Below, one piece after another: positions 1 through 6,944 of a stretch of DNA of 64,000 nucleotides; the first letter of the stretch is position 1; each line of letters begins with the position of its first letter. A program made the translations under genes and the position numbers. The notes beneath the pieces were generated by a model. The model saw only the letters and a program-made list of their open reading frames with translations, was not told where the DNA came from and searched no databases. Source of the stretch: Melioribacteraceae bacterium (GTDB taxonomy: Bacteria > Bacteroidota > Ignavibacteria > Ignavibacteriales > Melioribacteraceae); the NCBI GenBank assembly GCA_016927595.1, contig JAFGMI010000005.1, positions 1 through 64,000 of the forward strand, in the 5' to 3' direction.

Positions 1-15
1 AAGAAGAGTCAGGGT

Positions 16-54
16 GATCCGTCTTTGTTTCGCAAGCTCAGCAAGCCCCGGATC
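16..54. repeat. Imperfect inverted repeat at the window edge
   Basis: The six-base arms GATCCG (16-21) and CGGATC (49-54) face each other across a segment holding two copies of GCAAGC. The element lies just 3' of tRNA-Pro on the minus strand. No reading frame of useful length crosses it. It could be a dispersed intergenic repeat or a weak terminator-like structure; there is no clear T-run. Only the arms are seen; any role is a guess. Confidence 0.3.
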
Positions 55-69
55 TTTTATTCATGTAAA

Positions 70-146
70 TGGTCGGGGTGATAGGATTTGAACCTACGGC
101 CTCTTCGTCCCGAACGAAGCGCGCTACCGGGCTGCGCTACACCCCG
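70..146 (-). tRNA. tRNA-Pro (anticodon CGG)
   Basis: Read on the minus strand, the acceptor arm CGGGGTG (146-140) pairs with CACCCCG (80-74). A D-arm with GCGC stems follows, then the anticodon stem CTTCG/CGAAG enclosing the loop TTCGGGA, which gives anticodon CGG and decodes proline CCG. The T-arm has the standard GTTCAAAT loop. The discriminator A and an encoded CCA end follow (73-70), unlike the tRNA-Thr at 20799, which has no encoded CCA. It is a complete cloverleaf. Confidence 0.95.
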
Positions 147-200
147 AAAAAACAGCATTAACAATTAAAAACAAAAAACACATCTAGGAAACTCTGGAAA

Positions 201-248
201 GAACCTACGGCTTTTCCGATTCCAAACGGGATTGGGACGAGCTACCGG
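201..248 (-). pseudogene. Decayed tRNA-like (tRNA-Pro-like) remnant
   Basis: On the minus strand this stretch holds pieces arranged as in the intact tRNA-Pro 55 bases away: a D-loop-like CCGGTAGC, an altered arm where the anticodon arm would be, then GCCGTAGGTTC as in the variable/T-arm of the intact gene. The central part now forms an 8-bp hairpin (CCGATTCC/GGGATTGG with wobbles) and no acceptor stem can be drawn. This looks like a partial, diverged duplicate of the tRNA-Pro gene. Chance similarity is possible because the match is patchy. Confidence 0.45.
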
Positions 249-407
249 TTGGTATTTATTCCAGGCTAAACATTGAAAATTGACTCAACAGACAATGAAC
301 ATAAAGTAAAAAAACAAATATATTTCAAAAATGAAAATATTCAAAACTTCGCAGGCAAACTATTATATTTATTTGTAAATTATTTTCCACGCTGATTGGA
401 GGTGATT

Positions 408-806
408 ATGAAAAAACTTTGCTTGTTAATCTTGCTGGCAGCTTTTGCGGGCTCTCATGCTCAAGATAGTCTCGAGATTGCCATACTTGAGAGAAGGGTT
501 GGAAATCTAGCTGAGATAACCCAGGAGCTTTTACAAAAAGTCGATTCACTTGCCATTAAAATTAATGATTTGGAAAACAAGCTTGAGAGATCAATCTGGG
601 TACAAATTGATGAAGGTATGAAGTATGAGGAAGTAATAAAACTGCTGGGTGTGCCGGATGAATATATTCAGGCTGATTTCGGATACCAGAAAATGATCTA
701 TGGCAAGGGTTATTCCGGTTACGTTTTGATTGATAAAGATAAGTTGGTTGTTGATTCGTCACCCCCGTTATATTTAAGAATGGATAGTAATTTAATCCAC
801 AGATAA
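408..806 (+). CDS. Secreted protein with coiled coil and BamE/SmpA-like C-terminal part
   Basis: The 132-residue product starts at the ATG at 408, chosen because GGAGGTG (398-404) sits at ideal ribosome-binding distance; an in-frame TTG at 396 lies upstream of it. Residues 1-18 form a signal peptide ending in SHA before QD. Residues 20-60 are a leucine-rich amphipathic helix with heptad spacing, likely a coiled coil. The C-terminal part has the pattern GMKYEEVIKLLGVPD followed by aromatic short strands, which resembles the SmpA/OmlA/BamE fold. The residue after the predicted cleavage site is not Cys, so it is probably periplasmic rather than a lipoprotein. The family link rests on motif resemblance only. 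Confidence 0.65.
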   Translation: MKKLCLLILLAAFAGSHAQDSLEIAILERRVGNLAEITQELLQKVDSLAIKINDLENKLERSIWVQIDEGMKYEEVIKLLGVPDEYIQADFGYQKMIYGKGYSGYVLIDKDKLVVDSSPPLYLRMDSNLIHR

Positions 807-943
807 AGAATGTGATTTAGAAGACATAACCAATTATTTTATTGCAAATCCATGCAAAAAATATTAAGTATAATAAATCATTTTAGAAATAAAGAGTTAC
901 AAGAATATTTTAATCTTTTACATTAACAGCTTCCGGGTAACTC

Positions 944-2047
944 ATGCTGAAATTGAGAATATTATTTGCAGTAATTTTTATCTCAATAACTTTCACTAAT
1001 TCCTATGGTCAATTAGCTAAAACCAGCTGGACATTCGGATTTGGTTTTAAATATCCCAGAATGATCAATCCGAATCTGACGAAGACTAATGAAAACTATG
1101 GCGGCTTTATTTCCATACAGCGGAACTTTTCCGAACATATCGGATTAAGGTTAAAAACGAATTATATAAGTATTATTGGATTGTCGGGGACAACAGAAGT
1201 AAAATCTATTGCCGCAACAGGTAACCTGGATTTCATTTACTATTTTGTGCCATGTGAATCGATATCACCATTTTTAAATGTTGGTTTTGGTGGATATTAC
1301 GCCACCTTCGAAAATCCTATTCCTGCAACATTGGAAGATCAGTACGATTATGAGATTAATATGGGCTTCGGCGTAGAATGGTCGCTTGATACAGACTGGA
1401 AATTGTTTACCTCGCTAGTATATCACACAACTAACGGAACTATTGACGGCAGTCAGGGAGTATCTACAGGCGGATTACTCGGAACGAGGAACGATGCATA
1501 CATGGATTTCGACCTGGGATTTATAGTCTATTTCGGGAAAGGGGAACAGTCGAAGTACTGTCAGATTTATGATGGATTAGTCAATAGCGAACTTACTGAC
1601 ATAGTTGATTATGAAAGAATCGAAAATATCGTAAAAAAATATATACCGAGAGAGGTTATAAAAGAAGTTGTTGTGGAGAAACCAGTTGTTTCGGATCTTG
1701 CAGTGGGGAAAAAATGGATACTGATCGGAGTAAATTTTAATTTCAACAGCTATCACTTAAGACCCGAAGCTTATCCGGTTCTGCTTCATGCCGTTCAGGT
1801 ACTTTTGCAGAATACTGATATGAAAATTGAAATTCAGGGCTATACTGATAATATCGGTTCTGCAAGAGTTAACCAGCAATTGTCGCTTAAGAGAGCGATT
1901 GCAGTAAAAAATTATCTCGTTGCACGGGGAGTTTCCCGAGAAAGAATTACCACCGTCGGTTATGGAGAGAACAATCCGGTCTCTGATAACAGAACCGCTC
2001 AGGGCAGAGAACTGAACAGGAGGATAGAATTTAAAATAATTCAGTAA
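944..2047 (+). CDS. OmpA-family outer membrane protein
   Basis: The 367-residue protein has an N-terminal signal peptide (about residues 1-22, ending YGQ). A region of roughly 180 residues follows with alternating strands and aromatic/glycine content typical of an eight-stranded barrel. A short charged linker comes next, then a C-terminal OmpA-like peptidoglycan-binding domain (about 255-367). The domain contains the family motif NxxLSxxRAxxVxxxL exactly, beginning at N310, plus GYTDN and the RRIEF segment. It likely anchors the outer membrane to DAP peptidoglycan, which fits the DNPR-type MurE found later in the window. It stands alone, 137 bases after the BamE-like gene. Confidence 0.9.
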   Translation: MLKLRILFAVIFISITFTNSYGQLAKTSWTFGFGFKYPRMINPNLTKTNENYGGFISIQRNFSEHIGLRLKTNYISIIGLSGTTEVKSIAATGNLDFIYYFVPCESISPFLNVGFGGYYATFENPIPATLEDQYDYEINMGFGVEWSLDTDWKLFTSLVYHTTNGTIDGSQGVSTGGLLGTRNDAYMDFDLGFIVYFGKGEQSKYCQIYDGLVNSELTDIVDYERIENIVKKYIPREVIKEVVVEKPVVSDLAVGKKWILIGVNFNFNSYHLRPEAYPVLLHAVQVLLQNTDMKIEIQGYTDNIGSARVNQQLSLKRAIAVKNYLVARGVSRERITTVGYGENNPVSDNRTAQGRELNRRIEFKIIQ

Positions 2048-2190
2048 GGCATTCGGCATTATTTTTTCTTTACTGACATTAATTGCTTTACATTTAGTAT
2101 CATTTAAGTTAGATTTCACTTCAAAATTACCTTTAATTTTATCCGGCGAGATAAAGAAGGATGCGTAAAATACAAGAATAAATCAAAGGA

Positions 2191-2223
2191 CCTCAGCGAC
2201 TTAAGTCAATGAGGATTTTTTTT
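2191..2223 (+). promoter_or_regulatory. Attenuator-like hairpin in the pyr operon leader
   Basis: CCTCA (2191-2195) pairs with TGAGG (2210-2214) around an inner GAC-TTAA-GTC stem, and a run of T residues to 2223 follows directly. This is terminator-shaped, yet it sits immediately before the pyrR start codon (ATG at 2226), leaving no room for a normal ribosome-binding site. PyrR proteins of other bacteria bind leader RNA and cause attenuation or block translation, so the hairpin is a plausible PyrR target. The Bacillus PyrR binding-loop consensus is not recognisable. A weak -7-like TACCTTTA lies at 2128-2135. Confidence 0.6.
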
Positions 2224-2225
2224 AT

Positions 2226-2780
2226 ATGAACATAAAAGCAAAAGTTATTGATGAGATTGGTTTGCAGCGAACAATTACTCGCTTAGCACACGAAATTATT
2301 GAACGCAACAGAGGCAGCGAAAATATCGTTCTTGTTGGAATGCGCACAAGAGGAGAATTTATTGCAAGGCGTATTCATGCAAAAATTAAAGATATCGACA
2401 ATTCGAATCCTTCTTTAGGAGTGCTGGATGTTACTCTGTACAGGGATGATTTCAGAACCAGACTTAAGCAGCCCGAGGTATCTGTCACAGATATTTCATT
2501 CGATATCAATGAGAAGGATATTGTTTTAATAGACGATGTTTTATATACCGGAAGAACCGTCAGAGCTGCCCTTGATGCACTCATGGATCTTGGAAGACCC
2601 AGTACTATTCAGTTTTGCGTGCTTGTTGACAGAGGTCACCGGGAGATGCCAATTATCGCTGACTTTGTCGGGAAAAATATTCCCACCTCTATTAATGAAG
2701 AAGTTAAGGTAAAACTTAAAGAAACTGACAACGAAGATGCTGTTTATCTTGTCGAAATTTTAAATAATTCAGAGAAATGA
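2226..2780 (+). CDS. pyrR: PyrR bifunctional pyrimidine operon regulator / uracil phosphoribosyltransferase
   Basis: The 184-residue product has the usual PyrR length. The type I phosphoribosyltransferase PRPP-binding motif VLIDDVLYTGRT lies at about residues 100-111, and the N-terminal IVLVGMRTRGEFIARRI segment is typical of PyrR. Family members bind pyr mRNA in response to UMP/PRPP and often convert uracil plus PRPP to UMP. The gene is first in a pyrR-pyrB-pyrC operon, with only 3 bases to pyrB. The hairpin abutting its start codon suggests autogenous control. The identity is firm; whether the uracil phosphoribosyltransferase activity is retained is not. Confidence 0.95.
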   Translation: MNIKAKVIDEIGLQRTITRLAHEIIERNRGSENIVLVGMRTRGEFIARRIHAKIKDIDNSNPSLGVLDVTLYRDDFRTRLKQPEVSVTDISFDINEKDIVLIDDVLYTGRTVRAALDALMDLGRPSTIQFCVLVDRGHREMPIIADFVGKNIPTSINEEVKVKLKETDNEDAVYLVEILNNSEK

Positions 2781-2783
2781 TAT

Positions 2784-3704
2784 ATGCCATTATCTAGTCC
2801 GCATCTTCTAGGACTGCAAGGTGTACCTGCTGAAGATATTAAACTGATTCTTGATTCGGCAACTACATTCAGAGAAGTTCTTGAAAGACCCATTAAAAAA
2901 GTCCCGACTCTGCAGGGCAAGACTATTGTGAATCTGTTTTTTGAAAATTCCACACGCACCAGGCTATCGTTCGAACTCGCACAGAAAAGACTTTCTGCCG
3001 ATACAATTAATTTTACTACTGCAAGCAGCAGTACGAAAAAAGGCGAGACGTTTAAGGATACTGTAAAAAATATTGAAGCTATGAAGATCGATATGATAGT
3101 TGTGAGGCATGAATCAGCGGGAGTTCCGCATTACCTTACTAAAATAACGAGGGCTAATATAATAAATGCCGGAGATGGCAGGCACGAACATCCTACACAG
3201 GCATTGTTGGATATGTATTCAATAAAGGAAAAACTTGGAAGAATTGAGGGTCTTAAAGTCTGTATCGTCGGTGACATTGCTCATAGTCGTGTAGCGCTTT
3301 CTAATATTCATGGTCTTATAACTATGGGAGCTGAAGTTTCGGTATGCGGACCGGCAACGATGATACCTGTAGGGATAGAATCACTTGGGGTAAAGGTATA
3401 TAACAATATAAATAAAGCGATTGAAGAGCATGATGTTCTTAATGTTCTCAGAATTCAGCTAGAACGCAAAGCAGGTACCACTTTCCCAACTCTCCGTGAA
3501 TATCATAATTACTACGGTATAACTGCGGAACGTCTGAATGAATATAACAAAGATATTTTAATACTTCATCCCGGACCCATCAACAGGGGAGTTGAGTTGT
3601 CTTCTGAAGTAGCCGACGGACCTTATCAAATAATATTGAATCAGGTAACCAACGGTGTTGCGATCAGGATGGCAGTTTTGTATTTACTTGGAACCAGACC
3701 TTAA
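2784..3704 (+). CDS. pyrB: Aspartate carbamoyltransferase catalytic subunit
   Basis: The 306-residue product has the normal length for the catalytic chain. It joins carbamoyl phosphate and L-aspartate to make N-carbamoyl-L-aspartate, the committed step of pyrimidine synthesis. The carbamoyl-phosphate motif STRTR is at residues 56-60, HPTQ at 136-139, and the HPGPINRG segment typical of ATCase is near the C-terminus. No pyrI regulatory chain follows; pyrC comes 11 bases later. Control is probably at the operon level through PyrR rather than through a regulatory subunit. Confidence 0.97.
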   Translation: MPLSSPHLLGLQGVPAEDIKLILDSATTFREVLERPIKKVPTLQGKTIVNLFFENSTRTRLSFELAQKRLSADTINFTTASSSTKKGETFKDTVKNIEAMKIDMIVVRHESAGVPHYLTKITRANIINAGDGRHEHPTQALLDMYSIKEKLGRIEGLKVCIVGDIAHSRVALSNIHGLITMGAEVSVCGPATMIPVGIESLGVKVYNNINKAIEEHDVLNVLRIQLERKAGTTFPTLREYHNYYGITAERLNEYNKDILILHPGPINRGVELSSEVADGPYQIILNQVTNGVAIRMAVLYLLGTRP

Positions 3705-3715
3705 AAGGATAAATC

Positions 3716-5008
3716 ATGAAAATTTTACTTAAAGGTGTGCACTTACTTAATCCTGAACAGAAACTTGATGAGATCGCTGATGTTCTTATTTCAAACGGCA
3801 TAATAGAAAAAATAGGCGATATTAAAGAGTCTGAATTACAGTCAGAAAATATTTACGACTTCAACGGTTTCTATTGTGTACCCGGTTTATTCGATATGCA
3901 CGTGCATCTGAGAGAACCAGGACGCGAAGATGAGGAAACAGTTTTAACCGGGTGCAATGCTGCAGCTTCAGGAGGATTTACAGGTGTAGCATGCATGCCT
4001 AATACAAGTCCTGCAATTGATTCTGCCGAAGTAATAAAACTAATTAAGGAAAAAGCTGCAAACCATCTGGTCGATGTTCATCCGATCGGCGCTGTCAGCG
4101 TTGGAAGAAAGGGAGAAGGGTTGGCTCCCATTGCCGAATTATACGAAGCTGGTGCGGTTGCATTTTCTGACGATGGTGTTTCGGTTAAGTCTGCCCAGCT
4201 GTTACGGAATGCACTCGAATACGCCGGTATGTTCAACGCTCCCATCATTGAGCATTGTGAAGATGAATCTATGGCAGACGGTGTAATGAATGAGAGTATT
4301 GTTTCTACTCAGCTTGGGCTGCCGCCCATACCTACTGTAGCAGAGGATCTTATAGTAGCCCGCGATATTCTGATTGCAGAATATACCGGTCAGAGAGTTC
4401 ACATCGCTCATATCAGTGCAAAAAAATCCGTGGAACTAGTCCGTGAAGCAAAAGCGCGAGGGGTTAGAGTTACTGCCGAGGTTACACCACATCATTTTAC
4501 TCTTACGGATGAGAACGTTAAAACATATGATTCTAATTTCAAAATGAACCCTCCACTAAGATCTGAAGAAGATGTTAAAGCTATGCATACGGGATTGAAG
4601 GACGGTACAATTGACTGTATTGCCAGCGATCATGCCCCTCATTCTATTGAAGAAAAAGAACTCGAGTTTATTTATGCTCCGAATGGTATTCTCGGACTTG
4701 AAACCGAACTTGGTTTATCAATAAGTGAGCTCGTTAATAAGAAGGTACTTAGCATATCTGATTTAATTATGAAATTGTCCGTAAATCCAAGAAAAATTCT
4801 GAATATTCCGGTTCCGCTTATTAAAGCTGGGGAAAAAGCCAATTTAACAATTTTCGACTTGCAGAATATCTGGACAGTAGATATCTCTAAATTTAAATCA
4901 AAGTCGAAAAATTCTCCTTTTGATAAAAAACTTCTTACCGGCAAATCTGTTGCAGTTTTAAATAACGGCAAAATGTTTTATGAAAACGAATTTGTTTCTT
5001 TAACTTAG
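3716..5008 (+). CDS. pyrC: Dihydroorotase (class I type)
   Basis: The 430-residue amidohydrolase cyclises carbamoyl-aspartate to dihydroorotate. The metal motif HVH (H62, H64) sits in FDMHVHLREPG; the conserved HCED and the catalytic segment SDHAPH follow, and the length matches class I dihydroorotases rather than the shorter E. coli type. The start ATG has an AAAAGGA site upstream. It is the last gene of the pyr operon here; carAB, pyrD, pyrE and pyrF are not in the window. Its stop codon abuts the end of a convergent 45-residue ORF. Confidence 0.97.
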   Translation: MKILLKGVHLLNPEQKLDEIADVLISNGIIEKIGDIKESELQSENIYDFNGFYCVPGLFDMHVHLREPGREDEETVLTGCNAAASGGFTGVACMPNTSPAIDSAEVIKLIKEKAANHLVDVHPIGAVSVGRKGEGLAPIAELYEAGAVAFSDDGVSVKSAQLLRNALEYAGMFNAPIIEHCEDESMADGVMNESIVSTQLGLPPIPTVAEDLIVARDILIAEYTGQRVHIAHISAKKSVELVREAKARGVRVTAEVTPHHFTLTDENVKTYDSNFKMNPPLRSEEDVKAMHTGLKDGTIDCIASDHAPHSIEEKELEFIYAPNGILGLETELGLSISELVNKKVLSISDLIMKLSVNPRKILNIPVPLIKAGEKANLTIFDLQNIWTVDISKFKSKSKNSPFDKKLLTGKSVAVLNNGKMFYENEFVSLT

Positions 5009-5146
5009 TTAACCAAAAATACCGTAGCCGGTAATAAGCGATAACAGCAGGTATATCAAAATAAATATTCCCGCGCTTATAAATATGTTCAGTACAAAAT
5101 TTTTAATAGTTCTTGAGTAGTTATTCAAATAATATCTGGACCTCAT
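5009..5146 (-). CDS. 45-residue single-pass membrane protein, unknown function
   Basis: This short reading frame starts at the ATG complementary to 5146-5144, 4 bases after a strong purine-rich site, GGGGGAGAAATT on the minus strand. The translated protein begins MRSRYYLNNYSRTIKNF, with five positive charges, followed by a hydrophobic helix from about residue 17 to 39 and a tail TGYGIFG. It stops at 5009, one base beyond the pyrC stop codon, so the two genes converge tail to tail. A basic head and one helix suggest an inner-membrane miniprotein with its N-terminus inside. I do not recognise a family. The strong ribosome-binding site and the clean composition support it being real. Confidence 0.6.
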   Translation of the reverse strand: MRSRYYLNNYSRTIKNFVLNIFISAGIFILIYLLLSLITGYGIFG

Positions 5147-5321
5147 AATTTCTCCCCCAATTACCATCTAAATATCTGTTCTTGACTCATGTAATTCAAT
5201 AGACAAATTTTTACAATACTTTTTTTTACCATCGGCATTAACCGCAATACTATTATTATATTTGTTTGTTGCTGGAATGTTGATATTTTAGGTTTTATTA
5301 TCTTACATTTTTTTTCAATAA

Positions 5322-5810
5322 ATGGCGTTTCCGTCAAATAGAACTGGAATTTTAATTCTGCTGGTATTCGTATGTTTTTTGCCAGTACATTCCCAGACCT
5401 ATAACAATGGTCGCATCTCAGGTACAATATTTTTGAATGAGGAAGCATATCTGCATTTTGAAGACATAATTTTCGTTCATGGATTCATTGCTCAAACCAG
5501 CAGGTTAAACAGGGTGAAAGCAATGAGAGTCTTGCATAACAACACCATCAGGGTAATTTCATTAAATATTCTAAAGTTATTCCGTGTTGACGAACATGAG
5601 TTTGGGATAGGTTTTGAGGGGACAAGGGTGGTAAGAAATTCAAGTGTAAAGATTGAGACAAAATCCCGGGAAAGTTTCGATACGCCGTATTATGAATTGA
5701 GCTGGGTCCTCGTCAGAGTATTTGATGAAAAAACCCGTCAGCTGGTTGACAAAAGAATTCAATTTGTCGAGAACAATCAGCTGAATATAAAAAAAATAAT
5801 TTTCGATTAA
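5322..5810 (+). CDS. Secreted protein of unknown function
   Basis: The 162-residue product has a signal peptide (about residues 1-25, ending VHSQ, a likely cleavage after S/Q as in many Bacteroidota exports). The rest is mostly strand-rich, with no cysteines or obvious catalytic motif, and ends in a charged stretch. No strong ribosome-binding site precedes the ATG. A -7-like TATATTTG is present at 5257-5264 but without a matching TTTG upstream. It is monocistronic between the convergent miniprotein and the FN3 lipoprotein. No family is recognised. Confidence 0.7.
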   Translation: MAFPSNRTGILILLVFVCFLPVHSQTYNNGRISGTIFLNEEAYLHFEDIIFVHGFIAQTSRLNRVKAMRVLHNNTIRVISLNILKLFRVDEHEFGIGFEGTRVVRNSSVKIETKSRESFDTPYYELSWVLVRVFDEKTRQLVDKRIQFVENNQLNIKKIIFD

Positions 5811-5939
5811 ATCCAATCTGTAATTGAGTGAGTGCAATCCTGTATATTTAACTGAACAATTGAGTTTTTGTCGCAAAAATATTCTTCCTCATATGAGCGA
5901 ATATCCTAGATTTCTGATAGGTTTTTGTGGTTCCGGGAT

Positions 5940-5957
5940 TTGGCACGCATCTTGGGA
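5940..5957 (+). promoter_or_regulatory. Sigma54-like -24/-12 promoter
   Basis: TTGGCACG (5940-5947), four bases, then TTGG (5952-5955) reproduces the -24 element of the sigma54 consensus TTGGCACG-N4-TTGCA fully and with exact spacing. The -12 element has GG where GC is normal. A transcript would start near 5967, leaving a 20-base leader that contains the AGGGGGT ribosome-binding site (5977-5983) before the ATG at 5988. The geometry is good, but the off-consensus -12 is a real weakness. No rpoN gene is in the window. Confidence 0.45.
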
Positions 5958-5987
5958 TATCTTCAGAAACAAAAACAGGGGGTAATG

Positions 5988-6824
5988 ATGAAAAATTTAT
6001 TGATTAGTTTATTTTTATCGACATTCATTTTGTTCTCAGTTAATGGCTGTGATGATCACGAATTATTTGAAGATGTAACACCGCCCAGTGCTCCGAAGAA
6101 TGTTATGATAATTAATGGAGACAACAGAGTGGATATCATGTGGGACATGAACAGGGAATCGGACTTAAACGGTTACAACATTTATTTCAGCTACGATGAT
6201 TATAAGTTCGAACTTATCGGACATACAGAAGATAATTATTATATCGATTATGATGCAACTAACGGCGAACTTTATTACTATGCTGTTACTGCTTATGATT
6301 TTGACGGGAACGAGAGTGAATTGAGTAGAAACAGTGCCCCGGGAATAGCACGTCCTGAAGGCTTTAATCAATCGATATTCGACTTTAACATATCTCCCGA
6401 TTTGTCCGGCTACGATCTTTCCGAATATCTTATTGTGGCTTTCGATGATGTTGAACATTGTGATTTCTTTTTTGAAAAATATAACGGGACATTTTACATA
6501 AATGTATGGACAGATACAGATATTCAGGACATGGGTGCCACGAACGATATCTACGACATCGGTTATGCCCCCACGGACGGATGGGTAGAATTAATTGAGG
6601 GCGATAATGTTAAATATGCCGAGGTCGTGGTTGGAAATACATATGTAATCTGGACATGGGACAATCACTTCGCAAAAATCAGAGTTAAACAGATAACCGG
6701 GGATCGGATGGTTTTCGATTGGGCATATCAACTCGTTGAAGGAGAAGTTTTACTGAAGGGCTTAAAGAACAAGAGCAGACGTGAGATTACTGATAAAAAA
6801 GTTGAAGTATATTCCAGGAAGTAA
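5988..6824 (+). CDS. Fibronectin type III domain lipoprotein
   Basis: The start is set at 5988 because AGGGGGT ends four bases before it; an upstream in-frame start at 5925 would precede both this site and the signal peptide. The 278-residue product has a lipoprotein signal with the lipobox VNGC. The residues after the Cys (DDHE) are acidic, which in Bacteroidota can mark surface-exposed lipoproteins. A fibronectin type III-like domain follows (TPPSAPKNV to the DGNESELS strand, roughly residues 30-115). The remaining 160 residues are unfamiliar, rich in Asp/Trp/Tyr, and end in a basic tail. It is monocistronic, bounded by a strong terminator. Confidence 0.8.
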   Translation: MKNLLISLFLSTFILFSVNGCDDHELFEDVTPPSAPKNVMIINGDNRVDIMWDMNRESDLNGYNIYFSYDDYKFELIGHTEDNYYIDYDATNGELYYYAVTAYDFDGNESELSRNSAPGIARPEGFNQSIFDFNISPDLSGYDLSEYLIVAFDDVEHCDFFFEKYNGTFYINVWTDTDIQDMGATNDIYDIGYAPTDGWVELIEGDNVKYAEVVVGNTYVIWTWDNHFAKIRVKQITGDRMVFDWAYQLVEGEVLLKGLKNKSRREITDKKVEVYSRK

Positions 6825-6844
6825 TTATTTTATTTTATCTTTTG

Positions 6845-6876
6845 AAAGCATACCTAAATGGTATGCTTTTTTTTTT
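6845..6876 (+). terminator. Rho-independent terminator after the FN3 lipoprotein gene
   Basis: A ten-base stem AAAGCATACC (6845-6854) / GGTATGCTTT (6860-6869) with a five-base loop is followed by an unbroken T-run to 6876. It cleanly separates the lipoprotein gene from the histidine kinase operon. Confidence 0.92.
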
Positions 6877-6944
6877 GCTTTTGTTTAATTTTAATCTGGT
6901 TTTCATTCATGTTAAAAAAATAAGATTAGCAGAGCCTTGAATTT

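Noticed and set aside
2048-2190. Classical Bacillus-type PyrR binding loop in the pyr leader
   Set aside because: I looked for the conserved anti-antiterminator hairpin loop and found none; only the hairpin at 2191 remains.
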